Positions 17,576-24,791 of a DNA stretch of 64,000 nt are shown piece after piece. Under the pieces are notes generated by a model that made no database searches, was not told the DNA's origin, and saw nothing but the letters and a program-made list of their open reading frames with translations. The stretch comes from JAWOLE01 sp963815655 (lineage in GTDB: Bacteria; Acidobacteriota; Thermoanaerobaculia; UBA5066; Gp7-AA6). Within the stretch, counting starts at the first letter, position 1. The number at the start of each line of letters is the position of its first letter. The stretch spans positions 2,790,001 to 2,854,000 of the forward strand of contig CAWFHK010000001.1 of the NCBI GenBank assembly GCA_963815655.1, read 5' to 3'. The position numbers were made by a program, and so were the translations under genes.

Positions 17576-17625
17576 CACCCGATACCTGGAACCTGGCACC
17601 TGCGTTCCCCCCTGAAACCTGAACC
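17520..17625. repeat. Heptamer arrays, word TTTCAAG plus ACCTGGA variant
   Basis: The block GGTTTCAAGTTTCAAGTTT is followed, after about 45 nt, by words of the type ACCTGGAACCTGGCACC and then CCTGAAACCTGAACC. It overlaps the 3' end of the secreted-protein gene and stops within about 2 nt of the convergent tag stop codon. It looks like a compound element with more than one round of repeat growth. Confidence 0.85.
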
Positions 17626-17626
17626 T

Positions 17627-18166
17627 TCATTCCTTCATCCACGGCGGGTTCCGGAGAGCGACGCGACGGTAAACCGGGCACCCCCTCCGATGCGCCCCCT
17701 CCAAATACCCCGTGCCGATCAGGAACTCGCCGACGATCTCGCCGCCGATGAAGAGGAAGGTCTCGCGGAAGAGCTTGCGCCACTCCTCGCGGTCCCGGGG
17801 GTGGTGCGCGTCGAGCCAGCGCGCGAACGAGCCGTGGCTCTCGCGGAGCGAGAGGATGCGCCGCGCGTTCTCGATGACGGCGTCCACCTTCAGCCGGTTG
17901 CGGATGATGCCGGCGTCGCCCAGGAGCCGCGCGCGGTCCCTCTTTCCATAGCGCGCGACGACTTCCGGGTCGAAGCGGTCGAAGGCGTCCCGGAAGGCGC
18001 GGCGCTTCTTGAGAATCGTGAGCCAGGAGAGTCCCGCCTGGTTGATCTCGAGCGCCAGCCGCTCGAAGAGAGCCGCCTCGCGGCGGATCGGAAACCCGTA
18101 CTCCCGATCGTGGTACGGCCCGTGCCACGGATGCCCCGGCGCCACGTCGCAGTAGGAGAAGGCCAT
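17627..18166 (-). CDS. tag: DNA-3-methyladenine glycosylase I
   Basis: Removes 3-methyladenine from alkylated DNA in base excision repair. The 179-aa length is normal. The N-terminus YCDVAPGHPWHGPYHDREYG carries the conserved Cys, Tyr and His, and WLTILKKRRAFRDAFDRFD and EIVGEFLIGTGYLEGAH follow as in Tag proteins. The C-terminal HRRGCPVY supplies the remaining zinc-site His and Cys. The ATG at 18166 fits the family. It is transcribed alone, with its stop against a heptamer-repeat array. Confidence 0.95.
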   Translation of the reverse strand: MAFSYCDVAPGHPWHGPYHDREYGFPIRREAALFERLALEINQAGLSWLTILKKRRAFRDAFDRFDPEVVARYGKRDRARLLGDAGIIRNRLKVDAVIENARRILSLRESHGSFARWLDAHHPRDREEWRKLFRETFLFIGGEIVGEFLIGTGYLEGAHRRGCPVYRRVALRNPPWMKE

Positions 18167-18212
18167 CGATGGCTGACTTTACCAATCAACGGGAACGTCG
18201 GCGCATTGAGCG

Positions 18213-18250
18213 CCCTCACCCCTGCCCTCTCCCGGAGGGAGAGGGAGAGA
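18213..18250. repeat. CCCTCTCCC-type palindromic repeat
   Basis: CCTCACCCCTGCCCTCTCCC followed by GGAGGGAGAGGGAGAG forms a GC-rich hairpin. Related copies lie at 35833, 40906 and 47046. It sits between tag and the fluoride riboswitch. Confidence 0.85.
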
Positions 18251-18271
18251 GTGTTAGAGTTCGCCGCGACA

Positions 18272-18330
18272 AGAGGCGGTGGAGTCCGCCGGAAACGTCT
18301 TCTCGAGGGAAGGCCAATGACTCCTGCGAC
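18272..18330 (+). ncRNA. Fluoride riboswitch (crcB motif)
   Basis: GGCGGTGGAGTCCGCC (18275-18290), then GGAAACG, a short CTTC/GAAG hairpin (18299-18312) and CCAATGACTCCTGCGAC reproduce the conserved crcB RNA motif (consensus near GGNGAUGGNGUNCNCC ... AAACGCC ... UGAUGRCUCCU). It lies directly upstream of a crcB gene and overlaps an intrinsic terminator, the usual expression platform. Fluoride binding should stabilise the aptamer and prevent termination. Confidence 0.9.
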
Positions 18331-18358
18331 AGAAGAAGCGTCGTGGGAGTTTTTCTTT
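18319..18358 (+). terminator. Riboswitch-controlled intrinsic terminator
   Basis: ACTCCTGCGAC (18320-18330) pairs over 11 bp, with two G-U pairs, with GTCGTGGGAGT (18340-18350), followed by TTTTCTTTT. The 5' arm is also the 3' strand of the fluoride aptamer, so the two folds exclude each other. Confidence 0.88.
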
Positions 18359-18368
18359 TGAGGTGAGG

Positions 18369-18749
18369 ATGTCGCGGTTCCTCTGGATCTGCCTCGGGGG
18401 CGCGGCCGGGACCGGCGCCCGGTACCTGATGTCCGGATTGGTCCTTCAACGCCTCGGCGGCTCCTTCCCCTACGGCACGCTCTCCGTCAACGTCCTCGGC
18501 TCCTTCCTCCTCGGAACGGTCATGCAGGCCTCGCTCACGACAGGGCTGGCGCCGACCGTGCGCCTGGCCCTGACGACCGGCGCGCTCGGAGGCTTCACGA
18601 CCTACTCCACGTTCAACTATGAAACGCTTCAGTACCTGCGGGAAGGAGCGTGGCTCTTCGGGTTTCTGAATATCCTGATCACGGTCCTCGCGTGTCTCGT
18701 CGCCGGGGTCATCGGGCTCTTCGCGGCCCGCTGGGCGCTCGGGAGCTGA
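18369..18749 (+). CDS. crcB: Fluoride ion exporter CrcB/Fluc
   Basis: A small inner-membrane channel that dimerises to export fluoride. The 126 aa form four hydrophobic helices. Family signatures are GGAAGTGARYL (residues 10-20), FPYGTLSVNVLGSFLLG near 38 and TTGALGGFTTYSTFNYE near 72, with the conserved Asn and the TYSTF segment. I chose the ATG at 18369 over a GTG six bases earlier because GAGGTGAG then serves as the ribosome site. It is controlled by the upstream fluoride riboswitch and followed after 20 nt by a DUF190 gene, a common pairing. Confidence 0.96.
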   Translation: MSRFLWICLGGAAGTGARYLMSGLVLQRLGGSFPYGTLSVNVLGSFLLGTVMQASLTTGLAPTVRLALTTGALGGFTTYSTFNYETLQYLREGAWLFGFLNILITVLACLVAGVIGLFAARWALGS

Positions 18750-18769
18750 CCGGAGAAAAGGAGAGCATC

Positions 18770-19141
18770 ATGCGCGTCCTCGACGGCGAACAGGTCCTGG
18801 TGCGGATCTTCATCGGAGAGTCGGACAAGTGGCATCACCAGCCGCTTTCCGTGGCGCTCCTGGAGAGGCTGCGCAAGGAGGGCTTTGCCGGGGCGACCGT
18901 CTTCCACGCGGTGGCCGGCTTCGGCGCCCGCAGCGTGCTGCACACGTCGCACATCCTCCGGCTCTCCGAGGACCTGCCCGTCGTCATCGAGATCGTGGAC
19001 ACGCAGGAGCACATCGACCGGCTCCTCCCGATCCTCGACGAGATGGTGACGGAGGGTCTCGTCACTCTCGAGCGGGCGCGCGTCCTGAAGTACTCCCCCG
19101 GCCGGCGTCCGCTCGACACCGACGTCCTGGATCGAAAGTGA
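18770..19141 (+). CDS. DUF190 family protein (PII-like fold)
   Basis: A 123-aa cytosolic protein of the DUF190 family, whose fold resembles PII signalling proteins. Typical features are RIFIGESDKWHHQPLSVALL near residues 12-31, GATVFHAVAGFGARSVLHTS and LPVVIEIVDTQEHID. DUF190 genes often accompany crcB, and a role in fluoride response is suspected but not shown. The ATG at 18770 has AAAAGGAG upstream. It sits 20 nt after crcB and should share the riboswitch. Confidence 0.9.
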   Translation: MRVLDGEQVLVRIFIGESDKWHHQPLSVALLERLRKEGFAGATVFHAVAGFGARSVLHTSHILRLSEDLPVVIEIVDTQEHIDRLLPILDEMVTEGLVTLERARVLKYSPGRRPLDTDVLDRK

Positions 19142-19351
19142 GACTCGACGACCGGGCAGACGGCTCGCCAAGTTGTTCAGAAGCCGAAGCTAGAAGAGAT
19201 ATCTCTTGAATTGGGAGGAGGCTCGGCCGCGATCCGCAGATAACAAGCGTCCGATCTCTCCAATGATCAAGCGATTGTCGAGAGCAACGCTTTCAAGCGA
19301 ACGATGCAGGGACGATGAAGTGAACGTCAGCCGTCGGTCCCAGATCAGGGG
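19142..19351. other. Gap with no gene recognised
   Basis: 210 bp between the DUF190 gene and the outer-membrane-factor stub. Codon pattern is poor in all frames. A short palindrome AGAGATATCTCT lies at 19194-19205. It may hold decayed sequence from the adjoining resistance island. Confidence 0.5.
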
Positions 19352-19483
19352 TCATCGAGGGGCTTCCTTCGCCCGATCGAACCCCTGCCACCCTCCCCCG
19401 AGAGACTTCACCAGCGCCGCGCACGCCGCGACTTGCTCGCCACGCAGCCCCGCACGGGTGCGCTTGGAATCGAGCACGGTCAG
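19352..19483 (-). pseudogene. C-terminal stub of a NodT/OprM-type outer membrane efflux protein
   Basis: About 43 codons read LTVLDSKRTRAGLRGEQVAA and then ALVKSLGGGWQGF before a stop. NodT/OprM-type outer membrane factors end in an LxVLDAQRT...ALYKALGGGW signature, so this is the tail of such a protein with the rest deleted. It begins at the stop codon of the CDF gene in another frame. With the RND fragment at 20.5 kb, it points to a former tripartite metal-efflux operon. Confidence 0.7.
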
Positions 19484-20505
19484 TTTTCTGTGTCCCGCGC
19501 ATCGCGAGGATCTCGGATTCTCGCAGCCGTGGGAGCCGCCGTCGCCGGCGCCTCCCAGTTGCCGAGAAGGCCGTTCGCCTCGCACTTCTTCACCTCGGGT
19601 TCAAGGGTCGCGTGGCTCACGCCCCATCTCTCGTGGAGGAACGTCTTGATTTCTCCGAGCAGGCCTTGGACGCCCTTCGCGCTCTCCTCGGCGCCTACAG
19701 CGACGTGCCCCGTGAGGAGGAGCTGACCCGGGCCGGCCTGCCAGACGTGGACGTGGTGCAGGCGCCCCTCGCCGAACGCCTTCGCGACGCTCGCGGCCAG
19801 CTCCTCGACGTCGACGCCGGCTGGGGCTCCCTCGAGCAGAGTCGAGACCGTCTCCCAGACGAGGGAGACGGCGCTCCGGAGCACAACAAGGCCGACCAGG
19901 AGCGCCGCGGCGGGATCGACCCACTGCCCCACCGCGGTCCCGGCCAGGAGGGCCGCAACCACCACCGCCAGCGAGGCGAGGGCGTCCTGGGCCATGTGGA
20001 GGAACGCGCTCCTCACGTTCACGTCCTTCTCCCGGTGCCGCCGGAGCAGGAAGACGGAGGCGACGTTGGCGGCAAACGCAACGAGAGCCACAGTGAGCAT
20101 CAGGCCGCGAGCCACCGGCTCGGGATGGAGCAGCCGCTGTACGGCTTCGCGGGCGATCAGAGCGGTCACCACGATCAGCGTGACGGCGTTGGCGAGCGCC
20201 GCCATTACCTCCGCCCTCCGGAATCCGTACGTGTGCCGGGCGGTCGCAGGGCGGCGGCCCAGCCGCCGGGCCCAGAGCGCCAGAACTACGGCCATGACGT
20301 CGCTGGCGTTGTGCGCGGCGTCGGAGAGGAGAGACACGCTGCCCGAGGCGAGGCCCCCCAGGACCTCCGCGGCGGCGATCGCCGTGTTCAGCCCCGCGCT
20401 CGTCCAGAGCCGGGCGTCCATCGCGCCCTCCCCGAGCGCGTGGTCGTCTCCGCCGTTTCCGGCACCGCGGGACGCGGACGACTCTCCTTCGCCGGCGTAG
20501 CTCAC
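19480..20505 (-). CDS. Cation diffusion facilitator (CzcD-like divalent metal exporter)
   Basis: Inner-membrane antiporter exporting Zn2+, Co2+ or Cd2+ in exchange for protons. The 341 aa include six membrane segments. Metal-site motifs are LLSDAAHNASD in TM2 and HMAQDALAS in TM5, giving the HxxxD/DxxxD tetrahedral site. The cytoplasmic domain reads RLHHVHVWQAGPGQLLLTGH. A hydrophilic N-terminal extension with His/Asp (GGDDHALGEG) precedes TM1. The GTG at 20505 has GAGGGGGCG upstream. The last 25 residues (AARIRDPRDARDTEN) look foreign and run up to the outer-membrane-factor stub. Confidence 0.9.
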   Translation of the reverse strand: MSYAGEGESSASRGAGNGGDDHALGEGAMDARLWTSAGLNTAIAAAEVLGGLASGSVSLLSDAAHNASDVMAVVLALWARRLGRRPATARHTYGFRRAEVMAALANAVTLIVVTALIAREAVQRLLHPEPVARGLMLTVALVAFAANVASVFLLRRHREKDVNVRSAFLHMAQDALASLAVVVAALLAGTAVGQWVDPAAALLVGLVVLRSAVSLVWETVSTLLEGAPAGVDVEELAASVAKAFGEGRLHHVHVWQAGPGQLLLTGHVAVGAEESAKGVQGLLGEIKTFLHERWGVSHATLEPEVKKCEANGLLGNWEAPATAAPTAARIRDPRDARDTEN

Positions 20506-20515
20506 AAACGCCCCC

Positions 20516-21034
20516 TCAACCCTTCCCCAGCTCTCCGAGAAGGGTCGACCCCCGGCTCGCCAACGCCTGGCTCAGACGCTGCCGCGCCGACTCGAACAGG
20601 TCGTAGAAGACGGGGACGTAGATGAGGGTGAGGAAAGTCGATACCGTGAGGCCTCCGATGGCGACCACGGCGAGCGGGCTGAGACGTTCCAGGCCGATCG
20701 CCCACTCGAGGGCGATCGGGAGCATTCCCACCGCGGTCCCCGCGGCGGTCATGAGGATCGGCCGCGTCCGCACGCGGACCGAGCCCGTCAGGGCATCGTG
20801 CAGGCTGTCGCCACGCGCCCGCGCCTCCTGAATGAAGTCGATGAGGAGGATGCTGTTCTTCACGACGATCCCGGCGAGCAGGATCATTCCCACAAGCCGG
20901 CGCCGGACTTTCGGATCGGAATCGCTCACGACGGCCCGCGCGGCCGCGTCGGGATTCCGGGCCAGGGCGGAAAGAAGGACGGCGGTGATCCGGCCGCCGC
21001 CGACGAATCCGACAGAGAGTGTCTTGGTGTTCAT
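20516..21034 (-). pseudogene. Chimera: ProC-like N-terminus fused to RND efflux pump C-terminus
   Basis: A single open frame of 172 aa. Residues 1-48 (MNTKTLSVGFVGGGRITAVL and SDSDPKVRRRL) match the Rossmann start of pyrroline-5-carboxylate reductase. From residue 49 (GMILLAGIVVKNSILLIDF, RPILMTAAGTAVGMLPIALE, GGLTVSTFLTLIYVPVFYDL) it is the last part of an RND heavy-metal/multidrug permease. The junction sits inside one reading frame. A deletion joining two unrelated genes is the simplest explanation; neither activity can remain. It could still be translated, ahead of the CDF gene. Confidence 0.75.
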
Positions 21035-21047
21035 CTTTTTCAAGTCC

Positions 21048-21737
21048 TCACGCAAGGAAAACGAAACGCACCGACAGGTAGATGCCGACACCGACAAACA
21101 ACAGTCCCGTCGCAGGGCGAGCCCAGCGCTCGACCGACGCGGCGCGCGCGGCCGCGAGCTGCGTGGCCTTCACCCCGTACGCTCCGGCGAGCGCGATCAG
21201 GACGACCGGCAGAGCGGTGCCGGCCCCGAAGAGGCCCGGCAGCACGACGTGCGAGCCGAACCGGATTGACAGGGGGAGAAGGCTTCCGAAGAAAAGGGCG
21301 GCGGAAACGGGGCAGAACGAGAGCGCGAAGAGCATGCCGAGAAGAAGCGCGCCCCATGGGCCTCGTTCGGCGGCCTTCCTGTGGAGCGATTGGTTTCCCG
21401 CTCGAGTGGAGAAGCCGAAGTTGACAAGACCCAGAAGGTGCATCCCGACGAGCACGAGGAGGGGTCCGAGAATCTGGTTCAAGTGCCGCTGGAGAAACTG
21501 GGAGAGGCCGGGCACCGAGAGCAGTCCGAGAACGGTGACGGCGCCGACGGCCGTGTATGCGATCGCGCGCCCGGCGGTGTACGTCAGAGCGGAAGCCAGG
21601 AGACGAGAGGGACGGCCAACCTGCCGAGCGAGGAACGAGAGCGCGGCGACGTTCGTCGCCAGGGGACACGGGCTGACCGAGGTCAGGATACCCAGCCAGA
21701 GCGCCCCGCCGACCGCCATTGCCCATTCCGCGTTCAC
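21048..21737 (-). CDS. CcdA/DsbD-like permease, ArsG-type organoarsenical efflux candidate
   Basis: A 229-aa membrane protein with six hydrophobic segments and the CcdA-type Cys pair: SVSPCPLATNVAALSF in TM1 and ALSFCPVSAALFFGS in TM4. The SPCPLATNxAAxSF signature and the linked ArsF-like gene are characteristic of ArsG-type proteins, proposed to export trivalent aromatic arsenicals such as reduced roxarsone. A GTG start at 21737 overlaps the stop of the upstream gene as GTGA. A generic thiol-disulfide electron carrier (CcdA) is the alternative. Confidence 0.75.
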   Translation of the reverse strand: MNAEWAMAVGGALWLGILTSVSPCPLATNVAALSFLARQVGRPSRLLASALTYTAGRAIAYTAVGAVTVLGLLSVPGLSQFLQRHLNQILGPLLVLVGMHLLGLVNFGFSTRAGNQSLHRKAAERGPWGALLLGMLFALSFCPVSAALFFGSLLPLSIRFGSHVVLPGLFGAGTALPVVLIALAGAYGVKATQLAAARAASVERWARPATGLLFVGVGIYLSVRFVFLA

Positions 21738-22219
21738 GCGCTCTCCAGATAGGCCCGAACTTCGCGCTCGACATATGCCCGGAAGGCCGCCGGGTCATCA
21801 AGGAGATGCCAGACCTGATCGAGGTTCTTCCACCGAACCTCGCGGCCGCCGCGCTGATCGGAGACGATCACCGACTTCGTGTAGAGGCCGTAGTCGCCGA
21901 CGAAGTGGGCGTTCACCGGCAGGTCGACGTTCACGACGCGCCAGCCGACGCGTCCTTCCGCCATTTCGGCCGCAAGCGATTCCGTCATGGACGCGGCGGC
22001 GAATTCTTCGATCCTCAGGCAGGAAGGGCATCGGATGGTGTTGTGAAAGTAGGTGACGACAACCTGCGCTCGGGCCGCCGCGGGAGCGACTCGGGCCGGG
22101 ATCGCCGCGGCGCGAAGCTCGCGGGCTCGCCGAAACTCCTTCGCGACCAACAAGCCACAGGTCACTGCGACGAAGAGAAGGAGAGCGGCGCGAACGACCG
22201 AGCGGGCGCGAAGCTTCAT
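21734..22219 (-). CDS. ArsF-like nitroreductase-subunit family protein (thioredoxin-like, anchored)
   Basis: A 161-aa protein with one N-terminal membrane helix (VVRAALLLFVAVTCGLLVA) and a thioredoxin-like domain. VVTYFHNTIRCPSCLRIEEF near residues 53-70 contains a CPSC redox motif in the context seen in ArsF-family proteins, annotated as subunits reducing nitrophenyl arsenicals. The ATG at 22219 has an excellent ribosome site (AAGGAGGT). It overlaps the ArsG-like gene and follows the ArsP-like permease after 13 nt. Confidence 0.72.
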   Translation of the reverse strand: MKLRARSVVRAALLLFVAVTCGLLVAKEFRRARELRAAAIPARVAPAAARAQVVVTYFHNTIRCPSCLRIEEFAAASMTESLAAEMAEGRVGWRVVNVDLPVNAHFVGDYGLYTKSVIVSDQRGGREVRWKNLDQVWHLLDDPAAFRAYVEREVRAYLESA

Positions 22220-22232
22220 CCGGGACCTCCTT

Positions 22233-23330
22233 TCAAAGAAGCGCATTGAAGAGGAACCCGACGATGAGGATTCCCGTTCCCACGACGCTCACGAAGACCG
22301 CGACGAGGCGCGGTGTGAGGACCCTGCGCAGGATCACCATCTCCGGGAGCGACAGGGCGATGACCGACATCATGAACGCGAGGACGGTGCCCAGCGCGGC
22401 CCCCTTGCCGAGGAGCGCCTGCACGACCGGGAGAATCCCCGCCGCGTTCGAGTACATCGGGATCCCGATCAGGACGGCCAGAGGCACGGACCACCAGGCG
22501 CCCTTGCCCATGATCGACGCCATGAAGTTCTCTGGCACCCAACCGTGGATTCCCGCGCCGACGGCGATCCCAGCGAGGACGTAAAGCCAGACCTTCCCGA
22601 CGATCTCGCGGACCTCCTCGCGCCCGATCGCGATGCGCTGTTCCCATCCGAGCCCCTCGCCCGCCATGTCCACGGCGGGCCGATGAGTCTGATAGACCCA
22701 CGGCTCCACCCAGGCTTCGAGCTTCAGCCTGCCGATGATCCAACCCGATACGAAGGCGATCAGGAGGCCGGTGCCGAGGTAGAGCCCGGCAACCTTCCAG
22801 CCAAAGAGGCCGAACAGAAGCGCAAGCGCGACTTCGTTGACCATGGGCGCGGCCACGAGAAACGAAAACGTTACGCCGAGCGGCACGCCAGCGGTCACGA
22901 ACCCGATGAACATCGGAACCGCCGAGCAGGAGCAGAACGGCGTCACGACGCCGAGGAGCGACGCGAGACCGTTCCCGGCGGTCTCTCGCCGTCCCGCCAG
23001 AAGGCTCCGCGTCCTCTCCGGGGTGAAGAAGCTTCTCACGATGCCGACGACGAAGACGACGAGCGTAAGCAGGAGAAGGACCTTCGGGACTTCGAAAACG
23101 AAGAACTCGACCGCGGAGGAAACGTGGGTCCCCGGTGACAGGCCCAGCAGCGTGTATGTGAGCCATCGGGCCAGCCGGCCCAGATTGGCGTAGAGAGCGA
23201 GCCAGCAGCTGGCGGCGCCCAGCCCGAGCAGCACCGCGGCCCAGGGGGATAGTCCTTTCGCCGCGGGAGCGGCCTCTGGCTCGGGGAAGTCCCGCGAAGG
23301 AAGGCTCGAACCGGTGCTCAGCCCCTCCAT
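22233..23330 (-). CDS. Permease of the ArsP/DUF318 family
   Basis: A 365-aa inner-membrane permease with about eight to ten hydrophobic segments. The family signature GVVTPFCSCSAVPMFIGF near residues 130-150 carries the Cys pair needed for trivalent organoarsenical export in ArsP. The second half repeats the theme with VLIGIPMYSNAAGILPVVQA. I chose the ATG at 23330 rather than 23387 because the longer form would overlap the thioredoxin-like gene. Copper/zinc export by SO_0444-like members is an alternative, but the ArsF/ArsG-like neighbours favour organoarsenicals. Confidence 0.85.
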   Translation of the reverse strand: MEGLSTGSSLPSRDFPEPEAAPAAKGLSPWAAVLLGLGAASCWLALYANLGRLARWLTYTLLGLSPGTHVSSAVEFFVFEVPKVLLLLTLVVFVVGIVRSFFTPERTRSLLAGRRETAGNGLASLLGVVTPFCSCSAVPMFIGFVTAGVPLGVTFSFLVAAPMVNEVALALLFGLFGWKVAGLYLGTGLLIAFVSGWIIGRLKLEAWVEPWVYQTHRPAVDMAGEGLGWEQRIAIGREEVREIVGKVWLYVLAGIAVGAGIHGWVPENFMASIMGKGAWWSVPLAVLIGIPMYSNAAGILPVVQALLGKGAALGTVLAFMMSVIALSLPEMVILRRVLTPRLVAVFVSVVGTGILIVGFLFNALL

Positions 23331-23355
23331 AGCGACCTTCTGGCTCCGGAGTCCT

Positions 23356-23610
23356 TCACGACTTCGCGAGGAGCGCGCGGATCTCATCGGCCTTCGGGAC
23401 GCGCCCGGAGACGGCGACCTTGCCGTCGATGGCGACCCCCGGCGTCGCCATGAGTCCCAGCTCGATCATCCGCTCCATCGATTCCACCTTCTCCACATCG
23501 AAGGGGAGTTGCTCCTGCGAGACGACATTCTGGACGACGCGGTACGTCTCCTTGCACCGGGCGCAGCCCGGGCCGAGGATTTCGATCTTCCTGTGGGAGG
23601 CCCTTTCCAT
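23356..23610 (-). CDS. Small thioredoxin-like protein (CARC redox site)
   Basis: An 84-aa glutaredoxin/thioredoxin-fold protein. The active site is EILGPGCARCKETYRVVQ, followed by the cis-Pro segment LMATPGVAIDGKVAVSG. Proteins of this kind often sit beside ArsP-type permeases and may reduce the substrate or the permease cysteines. I chose the ATG at 23610 (MERASHRKIE), which has AAAGGAG at ideal spacing; an in-frame ATG at 23643 has no ribosome site. It lies 25 nt before the permease gene. Confidence 0.85.
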   Translation of the reverse strand: MERASHRKIEILGPGCARCKETYRVVQNVVSQEQLPFDVEKVESMERMIELGLMATPGVAIDGKVAVSGRVPKADEIRALLAKS

Positions 23611-23639
23611 GACGATCTCCTTTCTTAATTCCTCGAGTT

Positions 23640-23909
23640 TCATGACGGCGCCGGATCGGAGAGAGCCTGCTCGCCGCGGGTCTCCGCGCGCAGACGGCGC
23701 AGCGTCCGGCGCAGCTCTTCCTTGTCCGGGAACGAGATTGCTTCGACCGGACAGATCTGGGCGCAGCTCGTGCAGCCGAGGACGCAATTGTTCGGGTCGA
23801 CCACCTCGACGCGGGCTTCGGCTTCGTTCCAGGCAAAGACGTCGTTGTGGCAGAAGTCGAGGCAGGCCCGGTCCGCGGTACAGATACCGTAGTCGATGTG
23901 GGAGACCAC
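23640..23909 (-). CDS. Ferredoxin with two cluster motifs, probably 5'-frameshifted
   Basis: A ferredoxin-like protein. The first motif reads CTADRACLDFC, in which the second Cys of CxxCxxC is Asp, as in sites holding a [3Fe-4S] or convertible cluster. The second, CVLGCTSCAQICP, is complete. From a GTG at 23909 the product is 89 aa. However, an ATG at 23940 opens a different frame reading MTVDIPRDRMRGLP, which matches the usual N-terminus of this family (IPRE..PW.P.IDY). A one-base shift near 23900-23906 would join the two. This could be a sequencing error or real decay. It presumably passes electrons to reductive steps in the arsenic cluster. Confidence 0.65.
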   Translation of the reverse strand: MVSHIDYGICTADRACLDFCHNDVFAWNEAEARVEVVDPNNCVLGCTSCAQICPVEAISFPDKEELRRTLRRLRAETRGEQALSDPAPS

Positions 23910-23936
23910 GCATCCTGTCCCTCGGGATGTCCACGG

Positions 23937-24350
23937 TCATATTTGTCTCTTCTTGAGATGGCGTTCGCGGTCCGGGCGGTCACGCCCGGGCGTTGTGCGG
24001 CGGGCGCTTCGACTTCTTCCTGCGATTCCGACATCGTGTCGGTCGCGAATGTCACGGGAACGAAGCGCTTCTCATCAAAACCGGTGTCGCGAAAGACCTT
24101 CTTGAAGAGCTTGTACTGGGCTTCCGGGGTGCATGCTCCGGACACGACGTAGGTCTCGGGGTCCGGCGCGGTCTCCCGCAGCAGATCCTTGAGCACGGCG
24201 TTGCCTCCCTGCCCGCAGAGCTGAGGATGGAGAACGCCGTATTCGTATGTCCATCTCCGACTCGAGCTCGAACGGCAGCGTGTTCATGTCCGCGTTCTTG
24301 AAAGACGGGCAGAGCCCCTTGCAGTTGCAGATCAGAACTTTGACCTTCAT
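23937..24350 (-). pseudogene. Frameshifted Fe-S-associated protein (MKVKVLICNCKG type)
   Basis: The ATG at 24350 with AAAGGAGAG upstream starts MKVKVLICNCKGLCPSFK, then LPFELESEMD. A one-base shift near 24247 moves the coding sequence to another frame reading YGVLHPQLCGQGGNAVLKDL, then GACTPEAQYKLFKKVFRDTG. Together they match an uncharacterised Cys-rich family often next to ferredoxins. In the second frame there is no stop until the middle of the ferredoxin gene. The natural end is probably TGA 23937-23939, which overlaps an ATG as ATGA, so a second shift is needed. Assembly errors cannot be excluded. Confidence 0.65.
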
Positions 24351-24377
24351 GGCTTCTCTCCTTTGTTCCATTTCCGT

Positions 24378-24791
24378 TCACGCTTCCGTGCAGGTTCGAA
24401 GACGGGACGCCGACAGGGCAGGGAGCCGGCGCCTCGACGCGGCAAACTCCTCGACCGGGACCCGCCGCAACCGCTTCACGAGCGCGGCGTCGGCGGCCGC
24501 GACTTCGTCGCCGGCGAGGCCTTCCAGCGCCACCCGCACCCAGCGGGCCGCGTCGCCGGATGTCTCCAGCCGGTACGAGACGAACTTGCCGGTCTTCTCC
24601 TCGACCAGGAGGCCCGCCCGCTTCAACTCGCGCAGGTGCTCGGACACGGTCGAGGACGCGGCCCCGAGGACGGCGGCCATCTGGCAGACGCAGAGCGGCC
24701 CGCCGGAGAGCATCGCCAGGACCCGCGCCCGCGCCGGGTGTCCCAGGGCCTTGGCGACGGCGGTCACGATGGAAAGGCGTGATTCTGTCAT
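24378..24791 (-). CDS. ArsR/SmtB-family metalloregulator
   Basis: A 137-aa winged-helix repressor. ALGHPARARVLAMLSGG and then PLCVCQMAAVLGAASSTVSE contain the recognition helix and a CVC pair at the place where ArsR repressors bind As(III)/Sb(III). A wing (EEKTGKFVSYRLE) follows. The C-terminal 40 residues with a late Cys are longer than in minimal ArsR. A perfect inverted repeat overlaps its start codon, suggesting autoregulation. It heads the run toward the Fe-S, thioredoxin-like, ArsP, ArsF and ArsG genes. Confidence 0.9.
   Translation of the reverse strand: MTESRLSIVTAVAKALGHPARARVLAMLSGGPLCVCQMAAVLGAASSTVSEHLRELKRAGLLVEEKTGKFVSYRLETSGDAARWVRVALEGLAGDEVAAADAALVKRLRRVPVEEFAASRRRLPALSASRLRTCTEA

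Noticed and set aside
23384..24196. 270-codon single protein spanning the Fe-S gene and ferredoxin
   Set aside because: It reads the true Fe-S frame only in its first quarter and then runs through the ferredoxin in the wrong frame; it exists only because of frameshifts.
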